DNA of 64,000 nt from Odiellus spinosus (taxonomy: Eukaryota; Arthropoda; Arachnida; Opiliones; Phalangiidae): positions 5,012,001 through 5,076,000 of the forward strand of contig OY987233.1 of the NCBI GenBank assembly GCA_963920705.1, read 5' to 3'. The position numbers were made by a program, and so were the translations under genes. A model generated the notes under the pieces. The model ran no database searches. It was not told where the DNA came from and worked only from the letters and a program-made list of their open reading frames with translations. Position 1 is the stretch's first letter; every line of letters begins with the position of its first letter. Positions 49,251 through 60,309 of the stretch are shown here, one piece after another.

Positions 49251-49542
49251 CAAGAAGGATCAGATAAGGAGAGGAAAAGTGGGGACGGCGCGGTTCCTAC
49301 TGCGTCGGCCTAAACTCCCACTCTGGGAGAACGGGGGTAGAGACGTTTCGTGGTAAAATGTTGTCACGTGGGTAAAACGGATCCTTTATCAGCTTCATAG
49401 TAGCCAACGACGCTAGTGACCACGTGACAACAGTTTACCTCGAGAATTTCCTATCCCCCCTTTCCACCCGAGTGGGAGGTTGGCTCTTCTCTCTCTAACT
49501 CAACGCAGCCCCACTTTTCCTCTCCTTATCTGATCCTTCTTG
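49251..49542 (-). mobile_element. MITE family A, copy 2 (292 bp), 7-bp target duplication
   Basis: Begins CAAGAAGGATCAGATAAGG and ends CCTTATCTGATCCTTCTTG. GCCACAT is duplicated at 49244-49250 and 49543-49549. The interior is homologous to the copy at 10312 but in reverse orientation and 11 bp longer. It stands just upstream of the EIF2B4 start (49095). Confidence 0.93.
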
Positions 49543-49689
49543 GCCACATAAAGGGAGATTCCTTATAAGAAATTCGTAGCGAATTCCGTTGGATCACTCT
49601 CAAAGTGCTCTGCATTTTGCTTAAAACGATCTTTCAAATAAATTCTTAGGTGCCCAATGTAGTGCGAAGGTTTCCCCAAGAGATCGGGT

Positions 49690-49825
49690 ATTTAACCTCT
49701 GAAATACATTTATGAATGTGGCTATTCCCACTCTAGGGTGCCAATAGTGTAGAGACTATTTCCACCTACCTAGGTGTCAATAGCTCTCGGGCTACTGACA
49801 CCCAAGGTTAGTAGAAATCCGCTAT
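49690..49825. repeat. GGTGTCAATAG-type tandem repeat (left remnant)
   Basis: Loose repeats of CTAGGGTGCCAATAG / CTAGGTGTCAATAGCT and their inverse are similar to 51840-51985. These are probably remnants of one larger array now split by the MITEs and the 360-bp repeat. Confidence 0.55.
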
Positions 49826-49832
49826 ATATAAT

Positions 49833-50113
49833 CAAGGAGGATCAGAGAAGGAGAGGAAATGTGGGGCTGCGTTGAGTTAGAGAGAGAAGAGCCAACCTCC
49901 CACTCGGGTGGAAAGGGGGGATAGGAAATTCTCGAGGTAAACTGTTGTCACGTGGTCGCTAGCTAGCGCGTCTCATAAAGGATTCGTTTTACCCACGCGA
50001 CAACATTTTACCACGAAACGTCTCTACCCCCGTTCTCCCAGAGTGGGAGTTTAGGCCGACGCAGTAGGAACCGCGCCGTCCCCACATTTCCTCTCCTTCT
50101 CTGATCCTCCTTG
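49833..50113 (+). mobile_element. MITE family A, copy 3 (281 bp), 7-bp target duplication
   Basis: Nearly identical to the copy at 10312, same orientation and length. ATATAAT is duplicated at 49826-49832 and 50114-50120. Confidence 0.93.
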
Positions 50114-50136
50114 ATATAATCAATATTTGGTAAGAT

Positions 50137-50428
50137 CAAGAAGGATTAGATAAGGAGAGGAAATGTGGGAACGGCGCGGCTCGTACTGCGTCGGCCTAAA
50201 CTCCCACTCTGGGAGAACGGGGGTAGAGACGTTTCGTGGTAAATTGTTGTCATGTGGGGAAAACGGATCCTTTATGAGACGCGTAGTAGCCAACGACGCT
50301 AGTGACCACGTGACAACAGTTTACCTCGAGAATTTCCTATCCCCCCTTTCCACCCGAGTGGGAGGCTGGCTCTTCTCTCTCTAACTCAACGCAGCCCCAC
50401 ATTTCCTCTCCTTATCTAATCCTTCTTG
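50137..50428 (-). mobile_element. MITE family A, copy 4 (292 bp), 7-bp target duplication
   Basis: Closest to copy 2 in length and sequence, with ends CAAGAAGGATTAGATAAGG / CCTTATCTAATCCTTCTTG. GTAAGAT is duplicated at 50130-50136 and 50429-50435. It lies only 23 bp from copy 3, in opposite orientation. Confidence 0.93.
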
Positions 50429-50435
50429 GTAAGAT

Positions 50436-51525
50436 ATTAGGGTGGGTGTCAATAAGAAATCAATATTTGGTAAGATATTAGGGTGGGTGTCAATAAGAAA
50501 TCAATATTTGGGATTATATTAGGGTAGGTGTCAATAAGAAATCATTATTATTGAAGATATTAGGGTGGGTGTCTATAAGAAATCAATATTTGGGATTATA
50601 TTAGGGTGGGTGTCAATAAGAAATCAATATTTGGGATTATATTAGGGTAGGTGTCAATAAGAAATCATTATTATTGAAGATATTAGGGTGGGTGTCTATA
50701 AGAAATCAATATTTGGGATTATATTAGGGTAGGTGTCAATAAGAAATCATTATTAGGGAAGATATTAGGGTGGGTGTCAATAAGAACCGACATCAAAGAA
50801 TGTATCAGGCTGGGAAATAAGGATTATTTTTAAACAGGACTTGTGGGTGTCAATAAGAAATCAATATTTGGGATTATATTAGGGTAGGTGTCAATAAGAA
50901 ATCATTATTATTGAAGATATTAGGGTGGGTGTCTATAAGAAATCAATATTTGGGATTATATTAGGGTGGGTGTCAATAAGAAATCAATATTTGGGATTAT
51001 ATTAGGGTAGGTGTCAATAAGAAATCATTATTATTGAAGATATTAGGGTGGGTGTCTATAAGAAATCAATATTTGGGATTATATTAGGGTAGGTGTCAAT
51101 AAGAAATCATTATTAGGGAAGATATTAGGGTGGGTGTCAATAAGAACCGACATCAAAGAATGTATCAGGCTGGGAAATAAGGATTATTTTTAAACAGGAC
51201 TTGTGGGTGTCAATAAGAAATCAATATTTGGGATTATATTAGGGTAGGTGTCAATAAGAAATCATTATTATTGAAGATATTAGGGTGGGTGTCTATAAGA
51301 AATCAATATTTGGGATTATATTAGGGTGGGTGTCAATAAGAAATCAATATTTGGGATTATATTAGGGTAGGTGTCAATAAGAAATCATTATTATTGAAGA
51401 TATTAGGGTGGGTGTCTATAAGAAATCAATATTTGGGATTATATTAGGGTAGGTGTCAATAAGAAATCATTATTAGGGAAGATATTAGGGTGGGTGTCAA
51501 TAAGAACCGACATCAAAGAATGTAT
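50436..51525. repeat. 360-bp higher-order tandem repeat built of 41-44-bp units
   Basis: Basic units of 41-44 bp contain TTAGGGTGGGTGTCAATAAG or TTAGGGTAGGTGTCAATAAG. About eight form a 360-bp block that repeats almost without change (for example 50821-51180 against 51181-51540). Each block ends with 46-50 bp identical to the left end of the MITE at 51526, which is therefore part of the amplified unit. Confidence 0.95.
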
Positions 51526-51807
51526 CAGGCTGGGAAATAAGGATTATTTTTAAACAGGACTTGTGGCCAGTAGAGCCCAAGCAGTTTAATTAAAAAACTG
51601 GACATTGGCCAGTTACAAGTTTCATGAGATTGACAAACTGTCATTATGACGTAGTACTATGACCTAGGCTAAGAAACAAAACAAAATTTTGGAATTAATT
51701 AACTGGCTTTGTGGCCAGTAGACCCCCAAGCATTTAATTTTTAAACTGGCCCAGCTAATTTTTAAACTGGACTTTTGTCCAGTAAAACCGCCTTATTTCC
51801 CAGCCTG
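51526..51807. mobile_element. hAT-like MITE, 282 bp, 8-bp target duplication
   Basis: Inverted ends CAGGCTGGGAAATAAGG / CCTTATTTCCCAGCCTG. GAATGTAT is duplicated at 51518-51525 and 51808-51815. Inner arms also pair (TGGCCAGTAGAGCCCAAGC against GCTTGGGGGTCTACTGGCC). It is non-coding. Its left end is the source of the tail of the 360-bp repeat. Confidence 0.93.
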
Positions 51808-51839
51808 GAATGTATTAAATAGATGAGATGTGATTGGCT

Positions 51840-51985
51840 ACTGCATATCACATGGTAGGGTGGCAATAGCGCATGGACTGCTACCACCCTAGAGTGGCAG
51901 CAGCCTCAGGACTACTGCCACCCAAGAGGTGTCAATAGCTATAGAACTATTGACACCCTAGGGTGGCAATATCCACAGCCTACAT
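51840..51985. repeat. GGTGTCAATAG / TGGCAATAG tandem repeat (right remnant)
   Basis: Short repeats such as TAGGGTGGCAATAG, CCCTAGAGTGGCAG and GAGGTGTCAATAGC, with inverse copies. Similar to 49690-49825. Confidence 0.6.
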
Positions 51986-53031
51986 TTATATAGGAAGTCA
52001 TAGCAGACGATGTTTCGGTCACGATTATTTCTACTTCCTCAAAATGCTTTTATTGGACACTACTTTGGGGCAAAAATTTTGAACTGTCGCGCCAAGACAG
52101 TGTCCAGTATTAGCACAATTTGTTTTAGAAAACTAAGCCTTTATTTTCTAAATGGTGTTTTCTTATTGGTAAATTGAAACTTACTTTTTCATTGTGGTTA
52201 AATCGAAGACTTACTTTTCGTCAAGTAGAGTAGAGGTTGCATTAGGAACAAATATAGCTTGAATCACCTAATTACCAATATGTAACTGCAACTATGTTGC
52301 CTAAATGTGTGCTAAGGGCCTCAAGTTAAGACCAACCAATATTAAGATGACGTCACTGTGACGAAATAAAACCAGATTGAATTTTTCAAGTTAAATCTAA
52401 TTTAAAATCGCCTTTTCTAGCTTAGCAGACGACGTTGACCTTAACAAATAGTACAGTCAAAGCTTAGCTGCGTTTATAAGGGAAGTGCATTTTAAAGGGA
52501 AAATTTCAGAGCAGATATTGCCTTAATCTTATGTAAAATCTTGGAATAGCATAGTTTCCTTACAACTAAAGATGGTACCATTCTATTCTTACCTTTCACC
52601 TTTGGCACATGATATCGCTTTCATAAAGTACACATTTGGCGGTTGAATATGGATTCCCACGATACGTGTCGCTGAACACAAACATCGATGTCCAGAAATA
52701 GATGTACACTCTATAGAAGTGTGCTGGGCATCCTCCAAGCAGATGGTGCTTTTTCATATTCATCATATCCTCCTAGCCCGATTCGCGTCGTCTGTTTGAA
52801 AGACCTCTAGCGCTGTTACATTCCTAGCGGTGTTGAAATAAATTAATTTTAAAATTCAGAAATATATGAAATAATGTTTAAAATATTTATTTTTTCCCAT
52901 AAATTATCCTTTATAAAAAGCTAATAAATGATATTTTCTAAAGTAATTAGCTTTTAACTGTTTTTAAATATAATATTTGTATAAAAATATTTTTTCCGCT
53001 AAGTAGCGAACCAATATTAGATGTCCACCAA
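51986..53031. other. Intergenic region downstream of the P450 gene
   Basis: No supported gene. It contains two TAGCAGACGA motifs (52000 and 52432) and an inverse CGTCGTCTG at 52787. Otherwise featureless and AT-rich. Confidence 0.5.
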
Positions 53032-54829
53032 TCATCTGTCGATAAATTTAAGAACTATTGGCTTTGAAGGTACAACTATAAACGCGTGCTTTAAATTGAG
53101 GTTATTCCCTTCAGTCGTGTAGTCGCATTCCATACGGAAAGACTGCACGATCTAACAAATATTAAAATCGGTTAGAAATAGTTAAGATAAGATAGTTTGA
53201 AACGTACTTTGGCGGCCGTAACGCAAAGTTCTAGATGAGAAAAAGTTCGACCAGCGCACATTCTACTTCCAAAGCCAAATGGCAACAACGTAAATGGATT
53301 TAAGTTTGACTTGGGGGCCGCGTTTGCGCCTGGATCACTTGATCTTAACCATCTTTCCGGGACGAATTCGTTGGGTTTCTCGAAATACTGATCGAGTTTG
53401 CACGTTACCATGAAGTGGCAAAATATGGCAGTCTTAAACAAATGAATGTTTACATAGTAATTAAGTATAGTTGGTTACTTTTATGGAATAAAGTTATAAA
53501 CTTATATTAGCGTAAGGTTTTACAAGTACGGATAATCTTACCCCAGCTGGAACATTATAACCTGACAATGTCACGTCTCGTGGAAGAATTCGCATTATTC
53601 CAGGAACCGTAGGGCTAATTCTGAAAAAAAAAAAACATTGAGATATTCAATCAGATTGAAATAGTTTAGGTTCTAAATTAATTTACCTGAATGTTTCTTT
53701 GACACAAGCTTTTAAGTACTTCATCCTACTCATTTGTTCGTTAGATATAATTTTATCCGTGGCAATTCGCGAAACTTCGTCGTAAAGTTTATCTTGGACA
53801 TTTTTGTTTTTGGCCAAGTGGTACAGCAAGTAACATAGAGAGTTAGTCACCTACATCGTAAATGAAAAACTTTTTTGAACAATCGACCTTCGTTTAATAA
53901 CAAAAACTACAATTAATTACCGTGAAAACTCCACCTAATATGAAGTCAACGATGGTCAATGTCTTTTCCTGGTCGGACATTGAATCCAAAGATAACAAAG
54001 AATCTAATACAGGACCGCGGGTTTTGATGAAATCTTTTTCTCGCAGAGCTTCAGACATATACGATGATACTGTTCTAATATAAATTGATACGTTATCAAG
54101 ATTATATCATCAAAATACACAATTCTCTGTGTATCAATGTCCGTCACTAACGCTAAACTTTAGGCACAACGAACCAGATGGCGTTACTGTTTTAGTGTTT
54201 TCACTCAAACAATTTTACGCGCAAAATTCAAACTTAAAGTGCGTCATTTTTGAAGGGTTATGCTAATTCCAGATTCCAACAATCGGAGATTTGAAGCTCA
54301 GAAGAATTGTAGCCTAACTTTAAAGGTACTAAAACAATAGCTTTTGAGGATAAAATCCCAGTTTTGTTTTGGATTTAATTGTGTCTCACCCTTTAAATTC
54401 AATTAAGATCACAATTCCTCCAGCTTGTAGTTTCATTTTAAAAGAGATAAAAGCTAAAATTCTGACTCTAGTTCCATTAAGGATCATTTAAAAATATTTG
54501 GTAATTGACGTTAAAGTTTATTTACTGATAAATGGTGCATTCAGCCCTATCTAGTTGTTTGTAAGCGGGCGTGGCGAATATTTTCCAGAGAGGAACGCCG
54601 TAATATAGTTTTTGATAAGCATCAAATGTGTCCTTGGCTGCTTGAATCATCGCGCCAGCTTGCCCGGAACCTTCCCCTTTCTCGAGACAACCTAGTCGTT
54701 CGTTTAAACACATCATAAAAATACCTACAAATAAATATAACGGTGATTAAAAAGGTCTAATTGGCAAAAAAAACATTTCGCAAACACGGAAATACACCGA
54801 ATTTAAAAATAAATATTTCTCTAAAAACC

Positions 54830-54860
<31 letters not shown>

Positions 54861-56919
54861 TTTTTTTGCTTTACTAAAATCGCAGGTAAATCATGCTTCA
54901 AGTTTACAACAAGGCATATTATGATTGGTACGTGGTTCTGAAAGTTTTGTAGTTAGACCTTTCGCCCGAGGAGAGAGGAAAAAATACAAAAAACTTAAAA
55001 CGGTTGAGATAAGAAATTCGAAATTGTTTTCTCTAGCGGTTGAGATTGGAACTAAGTACGCGGTGCTAATATTGCGCTGAACTGTCTAGACGTTTACGGA
55101 GGTGAAAATGTGTCGAGGGAAAACGACTCTCCCCCTCTCTCACGAAACGAAGGAGCGTGTTTCGCCCGGCCGTCGTGATTTCGAGTCTGATTTACTCTAG
55201 AAAGAATATACCGGGCCTGGCCGCCTTTCTGTACAAATTTCGGAATACTTAGGGTGAAACCATGGACTGAGAAAATTGGACTCGCTTCAGCGTCACCCGC
55301 AGTATGCCGTCTTATAAACTTGAAGGATGATTTACTTGTGCTAATATCAAAAACTTGTATAATTTACATTCTAACGCAACTTTGTATAGCAGATCTTGCA
55401 TATTTTCCACAGAGTTTCGACTAGATCTTGATGATTTAATCAAACGCACCATATCTTCCGTAATCTCACTCAGATGTCTCAGAGCGATGTCACTCTCTTT
55501 CATTTTTGATAAAACTGGCGAGAGATTAGAACGCAATCGAGACCATTCTTCCCCCAGACTGTTATAAGGGTTAAGAATGTACATTTAAAATAAAAACCGC
55601 GATAAAAACTCCCAACTTATAGACGTTTTTAAAACCACAAACCAGAGATGTGGTTCGCGAGGGCGTAGGGTTATCGAAATTTATAAGAAAATGGGTTCAA
55701 ATCATCGAAATTTATAAGGTAACGATTTCAATCCATCGAATTTTATAAGGAAACGATTTCAAACCATCGAATTTTATAAGAAAATGGGTTCAAACCATCG
55801 AATTTTATAAGAAAATGGGTTCAAACAATCGAATTTTATAAGAAAATGGGTTCAAACCGTCGAATTTTATAAGAAAATGGGTTCAAACCGTCGAATTTTA
55901 TAAGAAAATGGGTTCAAACCGTCGAATTTTATAAGAAAATGGGTTCAAACCGTCGAATTTTATAAGAAAATGGGTTCAAACCATCGAATTTTATAAGAAA
56001 ATGGGTTCAAACCATCGAATTTTATAAGAAAATGGGTTCAAACCATTGAATTTTATGAGAAAATGGGTTCAAACCATTGAATTTTATGAGAAAATGGGTT
56101 CAAACCATCGAATTTTATAAATTTTATAAATTCGATGCAAAATAAAGTCTTGACCCGACAATAAATGAAGGGCAGGTATTCTAGATAAGACAGTTACTTG
56201 ATATTGGGGTCCAATTATGTTAGGTACTATCTTCGGGACAATTACTTGAAAATTGGAGAAACTATAGTAGACATCCCTCATCCTTAATACCAATATCATT
56301 ACCATTACCATATAAAAAATATATAATCAGTCTTAAATATATTAATTTGATAGAAACGGATAATAATGAATAAAAACATAAAGACCTAAGGCTTACGAGT
56401 TAGCCAATCCTGAACTTTCGTATTTCTGTGGTCTCTGACTTCGGTACTTGCAGACAAAGTCCATCACCGGTCTGACGGGATATTTTCCCTGGTGTCTGAA
56501 GACTTTTTCGAAATCCTCCGGGTCAAACACCTGAACGATAGGTCGACGCCATTGGTATTCTTCTTTAACGATACGTCCGAACCTACGATATTTGTCCACG
56601 TTCGCTTCGTGTAATTTAAATAAACTGTAACGTCCCACTGAAAAAAACGGGTCAAACAACGAACCAATTGGGGTTAGAGTGAAAACTCACCAATGGGAAA
56701 GTATTGCCAACCGTTTCCAATAAATGGAATTGACGGTTTTGGTCCCGGAATGTCTTCAAATGGTTTTGGAAAATCATCACTCGCTCCCCCAGTCCGTGAT
56801 TCTTGATTGATAGGAGCCAATACGGACTTTTTCCGAGTTTTCTTCCAACCAATCACGTGGTTCCATTTACGAGAGGCATGCGTTATTTGCAACATTTTAA
56901 AACTACCGTTAAGTACCAT
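53032..56919 (-). CDS. Cytochrome P450, mitochondrial clan
   Basis: Heme-thiolate monooxygenase. Nine phase-compatible exons: 56691-56919, 56397-56637, 55368-55558, 54526-54724, 53921-54074, 53687-53850, 53542-53620, 53208-53432 and 53032-53151, giving 533 residues, typical for a full-length mitochondrial P450. The N-terminus is basic and has no membrane anchor, followed by the proline hinge IPGPKPSIPFIGN. This and CKYRSQRPQKYESSGL place it in the mitochondrial clan, with resemblance to CYP302/CYP49-type enzymes. The ExxR motif is E390-R393 (ETFR), PERW lies in exon 8, and the heme loop is FGFGSRMCAGR with Cys478. The I-helix reads GGVFT at 334-338, so Phe replaces the usual acid before the conserved Thr. 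A splice acceptor lies 2 bp before the ATG, so a 5' non-coding exon is likely. Substrate unknown. Confidence 0.95.
54829..54868. repeat. T run
   Basis: About 40 bp of nearly pure T in the P450 intron between exons 55368-55558 and 54526-54724. It could be the tail of a minus-strand retroposon, but no body is recognisable. Confidence 0.6.
55672..56125. repeat. 31-bp minisatellite
   Basis: About 14 tandem units containing CGAATTTTATAAGAAAATGG and GTTCAAACC, with few substitutions. It lies in the second intron of the P450 gene. Confidence 0.95.
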
Positions 56920-56999
56920 TCCTAAAAATACGACGGATTATATTACTGGACACGCTAATCTATCTTCCTACTACCCAGAGTTTTACACATTAGCTATTG

Positions 57000-57108
57000 A
57001 ATCCAGCTAAGCCTATTTTGATGGTTCGATATTTGTTTGTAATTTTTAACTGTTGGACTAGACATATTTAAACGATAAGGAATCGATAAAAAAAAAAAAA
57101 ATCACTTG
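57000..57108. mobile_element. Truncated copy of the large foldback element
   Basis: Matches the right arm of the element at 62241-62566: ATCCAGCTAAGCCTATTTT, then ATATTTAAACGATAAGGAAT and the CGATAAAA...TCACTTGT end. It lies 81 bp upstream of the P450 ATG, inside its probable promoter or 5' exon region. Confidence 0.75.
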
Positions 57109-57950
57109 TTGTTCGATTGCATTCTCCCTTTAAATAAGCGCCTGAATCTTGCTGAGTTATGGAAGTTGAATTTACAATGTTTATAAATAAATAACTTTAA
57201 ATACCAGAACTACTAAATTAAGTGTGTTTAGTCATATTGACATCAAAACGTTATGAGAACTGTGAGAACAAAACTGCTCATTTTTAACTCTTGAAAAGAA
57301 ATCAAAGCATAGCTTATATTTCAACTGCATAACTAAATTTATACAGTCATGCAGACTTTTTGAAAAAAAAAAAAAAAAAAAAAAGACTAACATAGTCTGA
57401 GCTGGTACAGTTATTTTTCCCGTTGAATTTTATAGCCCTCATAAACTACTCAAGAGGGGTTAACCAAGAAGTTAACAAAGGTTCCTAGCAGTACAAGCTC
57501 TTGAAAGAATTTTCATTCAAAATTAACCGATGGAAAAAAATAGTATTCTTTATGGTGAACCGTCCGTCCTTCTGAATTACGGTCTGCTAGTCGGTCTAGA
57601 CGTCATTCCGGGTATTAAGGCTTCCTATCGCGTCAGACATAAACGGCAGTGAACGACTAGGCCAGCAATTATTATGACTGTTCTCGAAGGGGACTTGTAT
57701 ATACACAGCGCCATAGTTTGAATAATATCTCTAGCGGATCAGTAGTTCCCCCAACATACCGGACTACAGCGTGGTTGAAAGAGGTGAGCAAAATTTCACA
57801 CCGGAAAAGGGGTTTAAATATGGCAGGGACTGTTTATATTTAAGGGGACGAGCAAAGGTACAATTTTAGTATTTCAATGTGAGAATGTCCGCCTTCAAAT
57901 CACCCACCTATATATAAAAATAACAACTTGCTGTTGATAAAAGGTAAAGG
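57109..57950. other. Upstream region of the P450 gene, non-coding
   Basis: No supported gene on either strand. An A run lies at 57362-57383. Confidence 0.5.
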
Positions 57951-58187
57951 CTATCAACAATAAACACATATCTTATTAGATAAAGATGCATATCAAAACC
58001 AGGCGTTCATAAGCGTCCTCTAACGGCAAACACAGTGCGGGCAAAAGTAGGAACTAAAAAAAACACGTACGCGTCTGCCAATTCTTTGTCTATAGCAGCC
58101 AATCAAGAGGTTTCCTTAGTTACTTTTGCATGCACTGTTTGCCTTTAGAGGAGACTTATGTTTGGTCATTGATCTTTATCAAAACTA
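57951..58187. mobile_element. MITE family B, copy 4
   Basis: Contains the family core AAACCAGGCGTTCATAAGCG and TCCTCTAACGGCAAAC, and the right-arm counterpart GTTTGCCTTTAGAGGAGACT. The ends are altered; the right end meets the element at 58190. Confidence 0.7.
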
Positions 58188-58189
58188 TA

Positions 58190-58531
58190 TCACTTTATTC
58201 CATAAAAGTAAACAACGTCCCGTAGCTTAATACTATCAGTTCTAGGTAAATGAACCTTCAGATTCTGATTCGAGACACTAGCGACCGCAGTCGCCGTGAA
58301 AATAGTGAAATGGAAAGCGCCCTCTTTGGAGAAATTCTGGAGTTGGGGGGGTAGACAATATAGTAAAGTGTGGCCCGCCTAAATTCCGTCCCTCTCTCCC
58401 GACTCAAAATATCGAGGAAGAGTCCAAATCACTCGAGCCAGACAGGGGTGATGACTTTTTAGACCATTTTTAAGTGATGGGCTGATAGTATTAAGATACG
58501 GGGTGTTGTTAACTTTTATGGAATAAAGTGA
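58190..58531. mobile_element. MITE with 50-bp inverted ends, TA target (Tc1/mariner-like)
   Basis: The arms TCACTTTATTCCATAAAAGT... and ...ACTTTTATGGAATAAAGTGA pair over about 50 bp, including AATACTATCAG / CTGATAGTATT inside. Both ends are flanked by TA (58188-58189 and 58532-58533). It is 342 bp and non-coding. Confidence 0.85.
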
Positions 58532-59261
58532 TAGGCTTTTGATAATATCCATAACTAGGGCTATTTCACGTCCTCTTATACACTCGTACCATAGAGGTCC
58601 ATGCATAGGCGGCATGGCCAGGGGGATTGTATCTAGGGTTCGCGCAAAATACTTCAACCAGTATAAATCTAGTTTCCCCATGTATTACCCTAGAAATTTT
58701 AGCCGTGCGTTAAATAAGAGGCCACCTTCACAAACGTTGAAGTTTAAAACTGGGAAACATAACATACGTTTATTTTACACGGATCATGTAACGTGTGAGA
58801 AGGTATACATCTACGAATTTGATATTTCTTTACCTATCTTTTAAAGTTAGATAAAAGGGTATTCTGTATTTGTACTTATAATCCTCACGGGGTGGAGTGC
58901 CCAGATAAAAGGGGCCAGAAGGGGTACAGTACTGATAAGTGACTAAGCAATGAGAAAATGACCTTGAAATCGCAACTTCACAAAGAAAAAGTCTCATTTA
59001 AATTCATATTTTGGTTATAGTGGCAACGAAATTTTTTCTAAATGTTTCCTTATCGCTTCAACAATTAGTTTTAAAAGCGTTATACCTAAATTACTATACG
59101 ACCTAGTTTAGAATTTATCCTTGAAAAATAAGCAAGGCAGTATAGAAACTTTGATAATCCTTTAATTGCAAATTAAACTCAAGATTAGCCTCAAAGATTA
59201 TTTGATTTAAAATTGGCCTCTCCTTTAAACCGGAAATAGTATTATACTTTAAGCGAAGCTG
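58532..59261. other. Non-coding stretch
   Basis: Two overlapping opposite-strand frames of about 100 codons at 58380-58845 have no recognisable domain and include MITE sequence. No gene is supported. Confidence 0.45.
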
Positions 59262-59545
59262 TTGACCACGGCTTTTCCATAAACTCAAAATAGAAATTGA
59301 GTTGCATTTTCGGAAAGATCGTTAAAAAACGATTCAAAATATGTAATAAAACAAAATTACGGTGACAGTAAAAAACATTTTATAATCGCCATTTTGAAAT
59401 TTTTAAAATTAAAATTTCTCGCAATACTACGTCATCACTATGATCGCGTGATTTCGCTATTGTATAGAGCCTACAGTTGATGATAAGGTCGCTTTCGCGT
59501 GGTCTTTTTCATAAAAGTACTCAATTCAAAAAGTCCTACCTTTCG
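59262..59545 (+). repeat. Dispersed repeat of about 280 bp, copy 1
   Basis: Aligned by eye with 63085-63400: CGGAAAGATCGTTAAAAAAC, CGCAATACTACGTCATCACT, GCGTGATTTCGCTATTGTAT, GATAAGGTCGCTTTCGCG and GTAAAAGTACT-type blocks occur in the same order and strand. It is an interspersed or duplicated repeat of unknown class. Confidence 0.8.
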
Positions 59546-60309
59546 TTAATTACTTTCCAGAATAAAAAAAAAAAAAAAATTAAAACTACGGTCTTTAAGA
59601 TAGTAGGGACCTGAAAAGTGGTATGGATAATTAACATTCATCAGCAACAGGGGAAAAAACCGAGTCAAGAAGTTCTTGTTAAAAATATCTTGCCTATAAA
59701 GATCACTATAGTTTGTATTTATGATATTATAGATAACATATTTACGTTTCAAAAATAAATGAAGAACATCGTTGGAGTAGATGAACTCTAAACGCGAGAG
59801 TAATATCTCTACTAAGTGAACAAGAAAATTTGACAGGCCGCTGTCAATAAACTGTGAAAACGCGAATTTTATCCGTGAAATCCTATCTGCCCTTCATTAA
59901 TCTAGCTCCCAACAGACAGACTACGAGGCGCGGAACTCCGATTCAAGACTTTAGAGCGCTTATCTAATCAACCGGCATCGCGACGAGCCACGAAAAACAA
60001 AATATTTCAGTTAGGCTTAGGAAGTTAGTCTGATTAAAAGTATATCTTAACTAGTTATTTTAAATGGTACAAAATACAATTTTTAATGTTTAATCGGGTT
60101 ACCGGGTTATTGTTATTTGTTACCGAACTGTTAATAAATGACAATAAATAAGATGTTTTAATTCTACCGAATTTAAAGAAGTTTTCAATCTGAATAAATT
60201 GATATTTGAATAATTTTCTGATATTGGAACGAACAGAGTTCTTCGAGACACTCGCGAATGTGAACTATAATTAATATCGGTGACAAAATATCTAATATTG
60301 ATTTATTTT
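59546..60309. other. Non-coding stretch
   Basis: No supported gene or repeat apart from an A run at 59564-59579. Confidence 0.5.

Noticed and set aside
50163-50384. 73-codon plus-strand frame
   Set aside because: Entirely inside MITE family A copy 4; the other copies do not keep it open.
50447-51500. TTAGGGT motifs resembling telomeric repeats
   Set aside because: They occur once per 41-44-bp unit with unrelated sequence between, not as short tandem TTAGG/TTAGGG, and the array is interstitial between two genes.
58379-58844. Opposite overlapping frames of about 100 codons
   Set aside because: Part is MITE sequence; the remainder has no domain and no exon-like borders.
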